Origin: Anaerolineaceae bacterium
Lineage (GTDB): Bacteria > Chloroflexota > Anaerolineae > Anaerolineales > Anaerolineaceae
Direction of reading: 5' to 3'
Assembly (NCBI GenBank): GCA_016936755.1
Contig: JAFGXF010000045.1
Span: 22,696-86,695, forward strand
Length of the DNA stretch: 64,000 nt
The notes below the pieces were generated by a model. The model saw only the letters and a list, made by a program, of their open reading frames with translations, searched no databases and had not been told where the DNA came from. This document shows, in pieces, positions 12,307 through 22,623 of this stretch. Both the position numbers and the translations under genes were made by a program. Each line of letters begins with the position of its first letter. Position 1 is the first letter of the stretch.

Positions 12307-13177
12307 TTAAGGGCAATGTTCCAATGTAACATCGTAATACACTGGACTGCGAACAAGTGTACCGTCAGGTTGTTGTACCACGATTTGATATCCCAACCAG
12401 GCTTTTTCATAACTGGCATAATAAGGGATATCAGCCATGGAGTCGATGGTCACATGATAATATCCGGTTCCTGTGTTGGTCATGTGTTTGCCGTCATCCC
12501 AATCTGTAAACTTTCCAGAGTCTTTATCATCCAGACGCACAAATATATATACATAACGGATCCCAGCCGGATTGTTGATGCCAACGGAAAAGTTAATCGT
12601 GTGGGAACCGCAACTTTCACTGCCATAATAGAATTTCTGGGTGGATTTAATTAAACTGGTGATTATTCCTTCTCCTCCAACGTTCATCGTTGGTAATGAC
12701 TCGGTTGGCATGGGGATGTCAATGGTGGGGATGGAGGGATCCACGGTGCTCTCAACAGTTGGATTGATTGTCACAGTCGAAGTTGAAGGCTCAACAATGA
12801 CCGTTACATATGAATACGGTCCCCATTCACCCTTCTGATTTTGCGCCCGTGTTTGAAGCAGATAGTTTCCGGGTGCAGGGGGTGTCCAGACATACCGCAT
12901 CAGAACAAACCCAGTTCCTGGAGCAGGATTCGGTAAAATCGTCACCGGCACACTGTTCACTGCCAATTCCAATTGGGTCACTTCAGTCAAGTCTGATCCG
13001 TGATAAACAATTTCATATGGCGCCTGTTGTATCACATCACCATCTTTGGGCAGGTCAATGGCTGCCAAGGCCGGCGACTCCGGGATTGCCACCGTCGATG
13101 TCTGAGGTGTCAGGGTGCAGCTTAACATCGCCACCGAAAGGATTAGCAATCCGGTAAGAAGTCGTCCTTTGATCATA
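12307..13177 (-). CDS. Exported lipoprotein with Ig-like region; start likely at MIKGRLLTG rather than the ORF-track start
   Basis: Lipobox-like LSVAMLSC; SD AAGGAGAGGGCT before ATG; Thr/Pro/Ser-rich linker. Confidence 0.6.
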
Positions 13178-13543
13178 GCCCTCTCCTTGGTTAAAAGTAC
13201 TAACAGTGTAATTGTAAAACGAACTGCTATGAGAATCAAGACTAAATTAGTTCCAACAAATGTGCCAGTCAGATTAGGTCAGTCATAATACTTAAATACC
13301 GGCAGTAATATTGGTTCTGGTTGCTCCGGATATGGGTAAGCTTGCAGACGGAATAAATATCGACTGATCGACTCGCGTGCATATTGTATGAAGATTTGAT
13401 ATCTGGCTGATAACAACCTGGTGATTGGGGTGGTTCTAATAATGACGACTAATATAATGAGTAAACGGGTATGTGTTTAGACACATCGTGATATTGTTCA
13501 AGTATGCGAATGACTGGTGAATGGTAATAAATAATGGGTGGGA

Positions 13544-13549
13544 TATAAT
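13544..13549 (+). promoter_or_regulatory. -10 element TATAAT of a probable leaderless murJ promoter
   Basis: TATAAT ends exactly 6 nt before GTG 13556, which starts VIIGTPSTDNKQIARAAG; no SD. Confidence 0.55.
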
Positions 13550-13555
13550 CAACCC

Positions 13556-15148
13556 GTGATCATAGGAACACCAAGCACAGATAATAAGCAGATTGCCCGC
13601 GCAGCTGGAATAGTCATGCTGGCATTCGTCATATCCAACCTGATAGGACTTATCCGTGGAATTGTCATTACCAGGGCGTTTGGAACAAATGCCGATTTGG
13701 ATGCATTTAATGCAGCCAGTCGTGTAACAGAACTTTTATTCAATTTGGTTGCAGGGGGTGCAATGGCTTCGGCTTTTGTCCCAACATTTACTGGATTATT
13801 GTCGCATGATGACAGGCATGGGGCATGGCAGCTTGCATCCTCGATCATCAATCTGGTTCTCCTGGTCCTGATTGCTTTGAGCGTTTTCGCATATATTTTT
13901 GCCCCACAGATTGTTGAAAAAGGATTATATTTTCTGGCCCCCGGAACGGTAGTCACGCAACAACAACTGACGGTCGACTTATTAAGGCTGATGCTGCCTT
14001 CTGTGATTATTTTTGGTATCAGCGGCTTATTGATGGGGATTCTTAATGCACACCAGATTTTTCTGATCCCTGCGATTGCTCCGTCCATGTATTCACTTGG
14101 AATGATCGCCGGCACAATATTCTTGTCACCGATGATGGGGATTAGCGGGCTGGCTTGGGGGGTAGTGATCGGCGCAGCCGGTCATTTTTTGCTTCAAATA
14201 CCCAGCATACTTCGCCTGAACGGAAAGAAGTATCACTTTAAATTGGGATTAGACAACCCGGTTGTCATTGAGGTGCTGCGTCTGATGACCCCCCGACTCT
14301 TGGGAGTCGCGGTGGTTCAGTTGAATTTCATTGTAAATACTGTCATCGCGCTGGGTTTACCCGAGGGCAGTGTCACAGCGCTTGTGTTGGGTTTTGGGTT
14401 GATGATGATGCCCCAAATGGCGATTGCACAGTCAACAGGTATTGCTGCACTACCAACTTTTTCCACACAAGCAGCACAGGGACGGCATACTCAACTGAGT
14501 AATTCGATAAGCGTTACGTTGCGTTGGATAATCCTCCTTTCTATGCCAGCCTCCTTGGGTTTAATCCTGCTGCGCCAGCCCATAGTGGCTTTTCTATACC
14601 AGCGGGGTGAGTTTAGTGAATATTCAACCAGTCTGGTTGCCTGGGCACTAGCCTGGTATGCTGCCGGTTTGGTTGGACATTCAATTTTGGAAGTGATCAG
14701 TCGGGCCTTTTATGCATTGCATGACACCCGCACACCGGTTGTTGTTGGGGTGATCGCAATGAGTTTGAATATTGGATTGTCCTTTGCATTATCCAGTTTC
14801 TTTCGTTCAGTTGGATGGATGCCGCACGGAGGATTAGCCCTCGCCAATTCTCTGGCAACCGCGGTGGAAGTGGTTGTCTTGCTGGTTATTCTTTATAAGC
14901 GGCTGGGTTACATCGGCGGACGATCTGTGTTCTCAGCAGTCTGCCAATCCATTATTGGCGGTTTGGGCATGGTCGTGGTTCTGGTTGTGTGGAATTATTT
15001 TATGAGTGCGGATAGCCTGACCCTGCATGCTTTGGGTGGGATTATATTGGGAGGGTTTGTGTATTCGTTGATCTTGTGGGTTCTGCGTGTTCCGGAAATG
15101 GGACAAATGGCAGGGATAATAAAGCGTAAGTTACTAAAAAGCCTTTAG
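13556..15148 (+). CDS. murJ: Lipid II flippase MurJ (MviN)
   Basis: 14-TM MATE-like; GLIRGIVITRAFGTNADLDAFNAASR; GTG start proposed at 13556. Confidence 0.88.
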   Translation: MIIGTPSTDNKQIARAAGIVMLAFVISNLIGLIRGIVITRAFGTNADLDAFNAASRVTELLFNLVAGGAMASAFVPTFTGLLSHDDRHGAWQLASSIINLVLLVLIALSVFAYIFAPQIVEKGLYFLAPGTVVTQQQLTVDLLRLMLPSVIIFGISGLLMGILNAHQIFLIPAIAPSMYSLGMIAGTIFLSPMMGISGLAWGVVIGAAGHFLLQIPSILRLNGKKYHFKLGLDNPVVIEVLRLMTPRLLGVAVVQLNFIVNTVIALGLPEGSVTALVLGFGLMMMPQMAIAQSTGIAALPTFSTQAAQGRHTQLSNSISVTLRWIILLSMPASLGLILLRQPIVAFLYQRGEFSEYSTSLVAWALAWYAAGLVGHSILEVISRAFYALHDTRTPVVVGVIAMSLNIGLSFALSSFFRSVGWMPHGGLALANSLATAVEVVVLLVILYKRLGYIGGRSVFSAVCQSIIGGLGMVVVLVVWNYFMSADSLTLHALGGIILGGFVYSLILWVLRVPEMGQMAGIIKRKLLKSL

Positions 15149-15612
15149 CGCAGAACCACCCAAACAACAACAGCCACGATCGATCCCAGTACCACTCCCA
15201 TCAGCGCTTCCAAGGGTGTATGACCCAAGACTTCTTTTAATGCGGTATCTGAGACTGGGTGCCCTTGGAAAAGCGCATCGATCATTAGATTGATTTTTTG
15301 TGCATGCTTGCCAGCTTGATGACGAATTCCAGCAGCATCATAAACCACAATCATTCCGATTGCCAGAGCCAGGGCGAATAACGGGGATCCGAAACCGTGG
15401 AATAATCCAATGGCTAGCGTTGTGGCACTGATCAAAGCGGAATGGGAACTTGGCATCCCCCCTGCACTGAAGATGAGAGACCATTGCCATTGATGGGCTC
15501 TGATATAACCGGCAGGCAGTTTCAATATCTGTGCCAGTGTCCAGGCGACCAAGGCGGTGATGAGAACAGAATTGCCAAGTATGTTGTTGTTTATCGGGAT
15601 TTCAGGCATCAA
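15145..15612 (-). CDS. Divergent PAP2 family protein (DUF212/YuiD-like)
   Basis: GGMPSSHSALISATTLAIG, DAAGIRHQAGKHA. Confidence 0.85.
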   Translation of the reverse strand: MMPEIPINNNILGNSVLITALVAWTLAQILKLPAGYIRAHQWQWSLIFSAGGMPSSHSALISATTLAIGLFHGFGSPLFALALAIGMIVVYDAAGIRHQAGKHAQKINLMIDALFQGHPVSDTALKEVLGHTPLEALMGVVLGSIVAVVVWVVLR

Positions 15613-15829
15613 TACTAACCTCTTTTGAATCTCCGGTTGTCTCGCGGATCTTTAATTGCGCTTGAGTAAGAAGGTTTTCACAATGTTTTGCCAGAGCCTG
15701 GCCGCGCTCGAAAAGTTTCAGGTTCTTATCAAGAGGTTGGCCACCCTCGTCAAGCAGACTGACTATGGATTGCAATTCCTCATAAGCTTGCTCGTAGTTT
15801 AATTTTTCAACTTCCTTCAATTGTGACAT
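15602..15829 (-). CDS. xseB: Exodeoxyribonuclease VII small subunit
   Basis: MSQLKEVEKLNYEQAYEELQSIVSLLDEGGQPLDKNLKLFERGQ; start refined to 15829 behind GGAG. Confidence 0.88.
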   Translation of the reverse strand: MSQLKEVEKLNYEQAYEELQSIVSLLDEGGQPLDKNLKLFERGQALAKHCENLLTQAQLKIRETTGDSKEVSIDA

Positions 15830-15833
15830 GTGT

Positions 15834-17048
15834 TTACTCCTGGATGACAGTTGCTTGGAAAGACCCATTGCTTACGCGAATATTGATTGGTAATTTGTTG
15901 GTGGCATCCTGTGTTTTGGTGATAAGCCGCGACTGCTTTTGATCCGTGACCAGAGCAAAACCACGGTTTAATGTAGCCTGTGGTGATAATGCGGTCAGAC
16001 GACCATATGTTTGCTTGAGGTTTAATGACTTAATACTTAAAGCATATTGGCAAGCTTTAACCAATGCATCTGAGAGGGTGTTCAATCGATCTGCTTGATT
16101 TTGTAAATATATTGCTGGTGAATTACGTAACAATAGGTTGTGCAGATCTGATAACTGCCAGATATATTCATCCAATAAATGGCGCGATACACGGAAGAGT
16201 TTTATCCTCGATTCCTGTAATTCAGATAACAGATCATCTCTATGCGGTACCGCCATTTCAGCTGCTGCTGTAGGGGTTGGTGCTCTTATATCAGCCGTAA
16301 AATCAGCAATGGTGAAATCAGTTTCATGACCGATGCCTGTGATAACCGGGATGGGCGAGCTGGCAATTGCCCGAGCAACGTCCTCATCATTAAAAGCAGA
16401 TAGGTCTTCAAGCGATCCACCCCCACGGGCAATCAAGATAATATCAGGGTTCTCGAGGATAACCTGTTTGAGTGCCGATATGATCATGGCGGGAGCTTCT
16501 CTTCCTTGAACGGGGGTGGGGGATAGAATAACCTCCGCCAATGGATACCGCCTTTGCAAAACGGTAAGAATGTCTTGAAGTGCTGCCCCGGTTGGAGATG
16601 TGACAATCCCAATGGAGTGGGGAAAGGGTGGCAGAGGCCGTTTACGACTGATATCGAAAAGACCCTCTGCTTCCAGTTTGGACTTGAGGAGCAAAAACGC
16701 CTGGTATAGGAAACCATCGCCTGTAGTTTGGATCCCGTCAATATAAAATTGTATCTGTCCCCCAACTTCATATATATCCACATAACCATGTGCTTCCACT
16801 AATAATCCGTCTGACAAGGGGGTTCCCAGGCGGGAAGCATTTGAACGCCAAACAGCACAGCGTATGGAAGCATTTTGATCCTTAAGAGTGAAATACAGAT
16901 GTCCTGAAGATGAGTGGGAATAGTTGGATACTTCGCCTCGCACCCAGATGTCTTTTAGAACCTCGTCGTTTTCCAGAACAAAATGCAGATATCCGGTTAG
17001 ATCCTTGACTGTTATAACAGATGGGATTGGGAAGGTTGATTGACCCAT
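15834..17048 (-). CDS. xseA: Exodeoxyribonuclease VII large subunit
   Basis: RGEVSNYSHSSSGHLYFTLKD, ARGGGSLEDLSAFNDE, HETDFTIADF. Confidence 0.93.
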   Translation of the reverse strand: MGQSTFPIPSVITVKDLTGYLHFVLENDEVLKDIWVRGEVSNYSHSSSGHLYFTLKDQNASIRCAVWRSNASRLGTPLSDGLLVEAHGYVDIYEVGGQIQFYIDGIQTTGDGFLYQAFLLLKSKLEAEGLFDISRKRPLPPFPHSIGIVTSPTGAALQDILTVLQRRYPLAEVILSPTPVQGREAPAMIISALKQVILENPDIILIARGGGSLEDLSAFNDEDVARAIASSPIPVITGIGHETDFTIADFTADIRAPTPTAAAEMAVPHRDDLLSELQESRIKLFRVSRHLLDEYIWQLSDLHNLLLRNSPAIYLQNQADRLNTLSDALVKACQYALSIKSLNLKQTYGRLTALSPQATLNRGFALVTDQKQSRLITKTQDATNKLPINIRVSNGSFQATVIQE

Positions 17049-17056
17049 AATTTTGA

Positions 17057-17085
17057 AGCATACTCTGCTTGGTATGCTATGTCAA
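17057..17085 (-). promoter_or_regulatory. Promoter TTGACA-N17-TATGCT for xseAB, near-leaderless
   Basis: Minus strand: -35 at 17085-17080, -10 at 17062-17057, ATG at 17048; 8-nt gap and no SD. Confidence 0.7.
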
Positions 17086-17181
17086 ATGTAAGAAGGCCAG
17101 GTATCAAGTAAAATTAAAGCGAGTTGACCGATAATGGAATATGGTCAGCAATTCATTCGTATCTATCATGAGGTTTACAGA

Positions 17182-18495
17182 TTGAAAACAAAACGGATTG
17201 CGATCATCGGTGCCGGGTTTGGAGGTTTATCAGCTGCATACGACCTGAGCCGTAAAGGCCATCAAGTCGTCGTCTACGATAGCGATGATGGGCCTGGGGG
17301 TTTGGCAAGAGGGTTTAAGGAGCCTGCATGGAAATGGTCGGTAGAAAAGTATTATCATCACTGGTTTGCCAGTGATCAGCATGTTCTTGGACTTATTAAT
17401 GAACTCGGGTGGCGCAACAAGGTGATTTTCCCTCGACCATATACAGTCATGTATTATAAGGATGAATTCTACCCTTTCGATTCAATCATGACTGCCTTGA
17501 CAAATCCGATAATTGGCTGGGGACTCAGTAAATTGAGATTTGGGATGATCGGCCTTTACCTGAGATTGACAACGAACTGGAAAGCACTCGAGAAGGTCTC
17601 TGCCGAATCCTGGATGAAAAAATGGGCAGGCCAAAGTGTTTATGAAAAAATGTGGGCGCCCTTATTGCAGGGCAAATTTGGCGATCGTTACATGCATGAT
17701 GTGAATATGGCGTGGATGTGGGCACGACTGCATGCGCGGACAACACGCTTAGGCACCTTTGAAGGTGGTTTTCAAGCATTTGCCAATGCGTTTCAACAGA
17801 GACTATCTGAAATGAGTGTACAGTTCCAATTTGGCACAATCATCAAAGAAATAAAGCACATTAATGAAAGTCATTTGAAGCTAATCCCGGCAGGTAAAAA
17901 ACCTGAAATATTTGATGCATGCCTGGTGACCTCCTCTCCCAGGCAATTGGCTGGTATGGCTGACGGACTATCACAGACCTACTTAAAAGGATTGTTGTCG
18001 CTGAAGCATATGGGGGCGGTTGTACTTGTGATAAGCCTGCGACAGCAACTTTCTAGAGAAGGTTACTACTGGTTCAATCTGCCAAAATCTGCTGGATTTC
18101 CCTTCCTGGCTCTTGTTGAACATACCAACTATCTTTCTCCTGATTATTTCGGCGGCGACCATATCATCTACATTGGAGATTATCTGGAGCCGGATCACGA
18201 ACATTTCAACCTCAGCAAAGATGAATTACTCAAACGGTTTATCCCAAGTTTAGCGCGTATTAACCCCGAATTTCGGCCGGATTGGGTTAAGAAGAGCTGG
18301 TTACATCGTACGAGATATGCTCAACCCGTACCACTTATTCACCACTCTGAAAATCTACCAGAGATACGCACGCCAATCAAGGGATTGTACTATGCCAGCA
18401 TGAGTCAGGTATATCCATGGGATCGAGGCACGAATTTTGCGGTGGAGATCGGCAGAAAGGCAGCCCGGTTGATGATTGAGGATTTTGTTTGTTGA
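17182..18495 (+). CDS. FAD-dependent oxidoreductase/amine-oxidase family; ORF extends upstream to 17134, TTG 17182 is the likelier start
   Basis: KRIAIIGAGFGGLSAAYDLSRKGHQVVVYDSDDGPGG dinucleotide-binding motif; GAGG 8 nt before TTG. Confidence 0.75.
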   Translation: MKTKRIAIIGAGFGGLSAAYDLSRKGHQVVVYDSDDGPGGLARGFKEPAWKWSVEKYYHHWFASDQHVLGLINELGWRNKVIFPRPYTVMYYKDEFYPFDSIMTALTNPIIGWGLSKLRFGMIGLYLRLTTNWKALEKVSAESWMKKWAGQSVYEKMWAPLLQGKFGDRYMHDVNMAWMWARLHARTTRLGTFEGGFQAFANAFQQRLSEMSVQFQFGTIIKEIKHINESHLKLIPAGKKPEIFDACLVTSSPRQLAGMADGLSQTYLKGLLSLKHMGAVVLVISLRQQLSREGYYWFNLPKSAGFPFLALVEHTNYLSPDYFGGDHIIYIGDYLEPDHEHFNLSKDELLKRFIPSLARINPEFRPDWVKKSWLHRTRYAQPVPLIHHSENLPEIRTPIKGLYYASMSQVYPWDRGTNFAVEIGRKAARLMIEDFVC

Positions 18496-18726
18496 GAGTA
18501 GTAAATAGTCACGAGATTCTATTTTTATCATTACAAAATGCAGATAATGCTTGAACTGGTGACAAGGAATAAGCCGAACATAAAGTTCAATAATCGCACT
18601 TCAAAGTGAAGTAGTCTATCAGCCACCAGCCATGGGTGGATACAAGTCGATAGCACCTAGGGGTGGCATATACTGGTAAGGGAATTGGCCTGTGGGATTG
18701 ATAAATGAAATGGGATTATTTAAGAT

Positions 18727-18754
18727 AAACAATTCTTAAAGAATTGTTTTTTTT
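18727..18754 (+). terminator. Intrinsic terminator downstream of the FAD oxidoreductase
   Basis: AAACAATTC-TTAAA-GAATTGTTT followed by a T run. Confidence 0.7.
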
Positions 18755-18777
18755 AAATTTGGCGTAGGGTTAAATGC

Positions 18778-18806
18778 TTGAACAGTGAGGGGTTATTTGA
18801 TAGAAT
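18778..18806 (+). promoter_or_regulatory. Promoter TTGAAC-N17-TAGAAT for dnaA
   Basis: -35 at 18778-18783, -10 at 18801-18806, 17-nt spacer. Confidence 0.6.
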
Positions 18807-18881
18807 GCTAACAACAAACCTTACAGGGCTTTGTTCCACCCCTTGTAGTGAAGAAAAAATTTATATTGAAAATACGCCCAC

Positions 18882-18916
18882 GTTACCAGCGGGAGAGTCA
18901 TTGCACATCTGGTAAC
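18882..18916 (+). promoter_or_regulatory. Stem-loop in the dnaA 5' leader
   Basis: 8-bp perfect inverted repeat GTTACCAG/CTGGTAAC, ending 37 nt before the dnaA ATG. Confidence 0.55.
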
Positions 18917-18953
18917 CATCCGGATAAATATATCAAGGCATCGAAAGGAAATA

Positions 18954-20297
18954 ATGAACGCAGAGCAAGCTTGGCAGGCAACTCTAGGACAACTCCAGAT
19001 GGAGATGTCAAAACCCGCTTATGATACATGGGTCCGTGATGCCTGCCTGTTGTCCTGCGAAGGAGAAAATATTATTGTTGGTGTTAAGAATGCCTATATC
19101 TGTGATTGGTTGGAAACCAGATTGATCGATACAATTACCAGAAAGGTAACAGCTCTGATGGAGCGGCCTATGCTGGTCCATTTTATCGTTAACACCAAGG
19201 ACCAATCATCAGAGCAGGAAAACCCCGATACTGTTTTAACACAGCGTGTTCAAATTAACCCATGTAACCACAATACTCTTAATGGGCGTTACACATTCAG
19301 TGAATTTGTCGTAGCAGGTAATAACCGGTTGGCTCACGCTGCGGCTTTATCAGTAGTGGAAAACCCCTCACACTCCTATAATCCCCTTTTTATTTATGGC
19401 GATGTGGGACTGGGAAAAACGCATTTGTTGCAAGCCATCGGACATGCGATTCAGGAGGCTGGACGCCGTGTGTTATTTGTCACCTCAGAGGAATTCACCA
19501 ACGATTTGATATGCGCTATTATGGGACATTCCACAACTGAATTTCGCGAAAAATTCCGGACAATCGATGTATTGTTGGTGGACGACATTCAATTTATTGC
19601 AGGCAAGGATTCCACCCAGGAAGAATTTTTCCATACATTTAATGCGTTGCACGATCAGGGCAAACAGATCGTTATTACATCTGATCGTCCCCCCAGGGCG
19701 ATCGGCACACTCGAATTGCGTTTGCGATCGCGTTTTGAATGGGGACTGATAGCAGATCTTCAGCCCCCTGATTACGAAACCAGGATAGCCATCTTAAACA
19801 GAAAAACAGAACGGATGGGTCGTTTGATTCCCGATGAAGTGATCGATTTAATCGCCCGCTGCATTCAAAACAACATTCGGGAATTGGAAGGAGCGCTCAA
19901 TCGCTTGTGTGCCTATGCAGATCTAATTGGAGCGGTGATCGATCAAGCTCTCGCTAAAACTGCTTTGAGTGATTATATTACCCAACAACAATCCGTTAAT
20001 CCTGAGCATATTATGGGAGTTGTGGCAAATGCATTTGGAGTGGAAATGGATCGGCTGGTTGGCCGGGAGCGCACCCAGGATATCGCTTTACCGCGACAGG
20101 TGGCGATGTATTTGTTGCGCGAAGAAACACATCAGTCACTTCCACAAATCGGGCAAACATTGGGCGGTCGTGATCATACCACTGTGATGTATGCATGTGA
20201 TAAGGTCGCTGGGTTGATCGAAAACGACGATCGCGTTCGCTCGCGAATCATAGCAATTCGGGAACAGCTGTATGCAAGAGCGTCTTTACCGGTATAG
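18954..20297 (+). CDS. dnaA: Chromosomal replication initiator protein DnaA
   Basis: GDVGLGKTHLLQAIG Walker A, LLVDDIQF Walker B, GGRDHTTVMYA domain IV signature. Confidence 0.96.
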   Translation: MNAEQAWQATLGQLQMEMSKPAYDTWVRDACLLSCEGENIIVGVKNAYICDWLETRLIDTITRKVTALMERPMLVHFIVNTKDQSSEQENPDTVLTQRVQINPCNHNTLNGRYTFSEFVVAGNNRLAHAAALSVVENPSHSYNPLFIYGDVGLGKTHLLQAIGHAIQEAGRRVLFVTSEEFTNDLICAIMGHSTTEFREKFRTIDVLLVDDIQFIAGKDSTQEEFFHTFNALHDQGKQIVITSDRPPRAIGTLELRLRSRFEWGLIADLQPPDYETRIAILNRKTERMGRLIPDEVIDLIARCIQNNIRELEGALNRLCAYADLIGAVIDQALAKTALSDYITQQQSVNPEHIMGVVANAFGVEMDRLVGRERTQDIALPRQVAMYLLREETHQSLPQIGQTLGGRDHTTVMYACDKVAGLIENDDRVRSRIIAIREQLYARASLPV

Positions 20298-20306
20298 GAT
20301 TTGGAA

Positions 20307-22613
20307 TTATCCTGAAAGATTATTCTTCAATTGAGTTAGCAAACTTTGATAGTCCGGACTATTAGCCGGATTCATTGATAAAATTTGTTCAATGACTGCG
20401 ATGGCACCTGCCGTATCCCCCTTTTTCATCAGATCTTCGCCAAGCATATCCAATTCCTCAATAGTCTTACTTTGAGTCGCAGGAATTTGGAATTCGCCTT
20501 CCAACAGTGCCTGTAAATCCGGTTTGTCTGGGTACTCACGATTGAGCATCTCGAGGAATCCGGTTGCCCGGGTGGATTGACCGGCATTTACCAGAAGACT
20601 CATGAAATCCTTGATTTCGGTGAGTGCATCATCCACCTGCCCCAAATGGTAGTAAATATCCACTAATGCTTTTCGGGTTTTCTCATCATCTGGTTGGATA
20701 CTCTTTACCCGTCCATAGTTATGCAAAGCCTGTCTCCAGTCAAGTCGCTGGGTGTCGATATCCGCGAGACGACGTAAAATCTCGGCCTCCAGTCGCTGGG
20801 GGCCTTTGCTTTTTTGATAGAGACGCATTGAATCCTGGCATATCTGCGCAGCTCGCTCAAGCTCAGCTAATTGAAGATAGATGTCCGCAATGAGCAGGTT
20901 TTCACGGATTGCATCTTCAGCCTGACCCATCGCGATCAGGTTTTCTATTAATAGCATGCGCATGTTCATATCCATTGGCATCAGAGTAACCGCGTGACGC
21001 AGCACCTGGACGGCCCGTGTGTTTTCCCCGCGGCTGGCGTATGTTTTCGCGATAATCTTGTACTTCTGGATAGCGGCCTGTTTATCATGCAGTTTGTAGA
21101 GCAAATCAGCGATCATCTGGTGCAGGGGCAAAAAATTCGGTGATTCATCAAGCGCGAAGAAAGCTGTTTCAAGCGCCTCGTGGTATTTTTCCTTCTCTGT
21201 ATAACTGCGGATTGATGCCATGGCTTCTATCAAACTGGAGCTCTTGGTTTGCAGTAGCACTGATATGATGGGCGTGACACTACTCTCAGACGTGCCCATG
21301 ACTTCCTCGCGGATGCTACGCAAATGTTGCTGCCAATCGGTGCGAATCAGTTGCGTTTCTACATTATCACACACCGACTCACGATTCGCATCATCGGCAT
21401 CGCGCTCAAAGGAGTCAATGATCGGCTCATATAGACTCATCAAATATTCATTTTGATCGGCAGGCACAGTTGAGGCGTCGGCTATTGACATCGCTTCCAT
21501 ATAGACATGAGCTGCACCACTCAGCTTGTTATTCTTTCTATGAATTCGACCAATAAGTAGCTTGGAACCCAACATATAATCAGGACTGGATTGTGACTTT
21601 TGAAGTGACTTCATGGCCTTATCATATTCACCATTCTGGAAGTGAAGAAATCCAAGGTTGAAATGTGCAGCCGGGTGATCCAACCCCTTACTTGTGGCAG
21701 CAGACAACTCGTAAATGGCTTGAGGAATCTGATCGTGGGTTTGGGCATCTATTGCCTGACTCAGGTGAAGCGCAATTTTTGCATTGTGACTGGATTCGTT
21801 ATTCTTTGAAGTAATACCTCTGATCGGAGTGGTTGCCTGTGCATTTGATTGCTGGCTGAATAGAAAACCCGCCAGTGCAACCATGGCGTTTTGCTTTGTT
21901 TCAGTGATTGGATCTGCTGATCTCCCGGCTCGACTTGGGGTTGCATTTTGTTCAAATTTCTTCACCTGTGACATCATGATCGGGCCGGTTCCCCCCTGAC
22001 GGCGCACGGGTTTTACCAGCAACTGTCCGGATTGAATGGCGGACAAGGCATCTTGTGCAGGTTTGCTTCGAGGAGTAAGCTGGATTGCACGCTCGATCAT
22101 TTTCCTGGCGCCTTCTGTGTCATCAGCATGTTGCATCAGCGCCGCTATTTCGAGATATTCACTGGCGGCCTCGTCTTTGCGGTCGATCCTTTCTAAGAGA
22201 TCAGCTATTCGCATGCGAGCAGTAACATCTTCGGGATTGAAACTGATAACCTGTGACCAATTATCAATAGCCTTGGTAACATCGTTACGTCTGGCGTACT
22301 GATCGCCAGCCTCTATGCTGACTTTTGTTGCGTTTGATAGGTCTCCAATACGTTCGTAGAGTCGCGCAATCCGCTCAAGAACCACAGGATCGCCATCACT
22401 GGATTTCGCTGCTCGATTATAAAAATCGATGGCTTCATTGTATTTTTGTAATTCCGTGTAAGCCAGACCAATTGCTGTTAATGCCTTGGGATCATCTGGG
22501 ATTTCCTGAAGAGCCAGGGTATATTGCTCAATGGCGTTGAGCCAATCCAAGTCCCAGGCAGCGTTGTGCCCAAGCGACATATACTGTTTATAGGAATCCT
22601 GATTGCCTGTCAT
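20307..22613 (-). CDS. Large tetratricopeptide-repeat protein (ORF-track start 22640)
   Basis: Repeated TPR-like units, e.g. PKALTAIGLAYTELQKYNEAIDFYNRA. Confidence 0.8.
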   Translation of the reverse strand: MTGNQDSYKQYMSLGHNAAWDLDWLNAIEQYTLALQEIPDDPKALTAIGLAYTELQKYNEAIDFYNRAAKSSDGDPVVLERIARLYERIGDLSNATKVSIEAGDQYARRNDVTKAIDNWSQVISFNPEDVTARMRIADLLERIDRKDEAASEYLEIAALMQHADDTEGARKMIERAIQLTPRSKPAQDALSAIQSGQLLVKPVRRQGGTGPIMMSQVKKFEQNATPSRAGRSADPITETKQNAMVALAGFLFSQQSNAQATTPIRGITSKNNESSHNAKIALHLSQAIDAQTHDQIPQAIYELSAATSKGLDHPAAHFNLGFLHFQNGEYDKAMKSLQKSQSSPDYMLGSKLLIGRIHRKNNKLSGAAHVYMEAMSIADASTVPADQNEYLMSLYEPIIDSFERDADDANRESVCDNVETQLIRTDWQQHLRSIREEVMGTSESSVTPIISVLLQTKSSSLIEAMASIRSYTEKEKYHEALETAFFALDESPNFLPLHQMIADLLYKLHDKQAAIQKYKIIAKTYASRGENTRAVQVLRHAVTLMPMDMNMRMLLIENLIAMGQAEDAIRENLLIADIYLQLAELERAAQICQDSMRLYQKSKGPQRLEAEILRRLADIDTQRLDWRQALHNYGRVKSIQPDDEKTRKALVDIYYHLGQVDDALTEIKDFMSLLVNAGQSTRATGFLEMLNREYPDKPDLQALLEGEFQIPATQSKTIEELDMLGEDLMKKGDTAGAIAVIEQILSMNPANSPDYQSLLTQLKNNLSG

Positions 22614-22623
22614 GTTTATCCTG

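Noticed and set aside
18496-18953. oriC next to dnaA
   Set aside because: No TTATCCACA-like DnaA boxes clustered here and no dnaN/gyrB synteny; insufficient evidence
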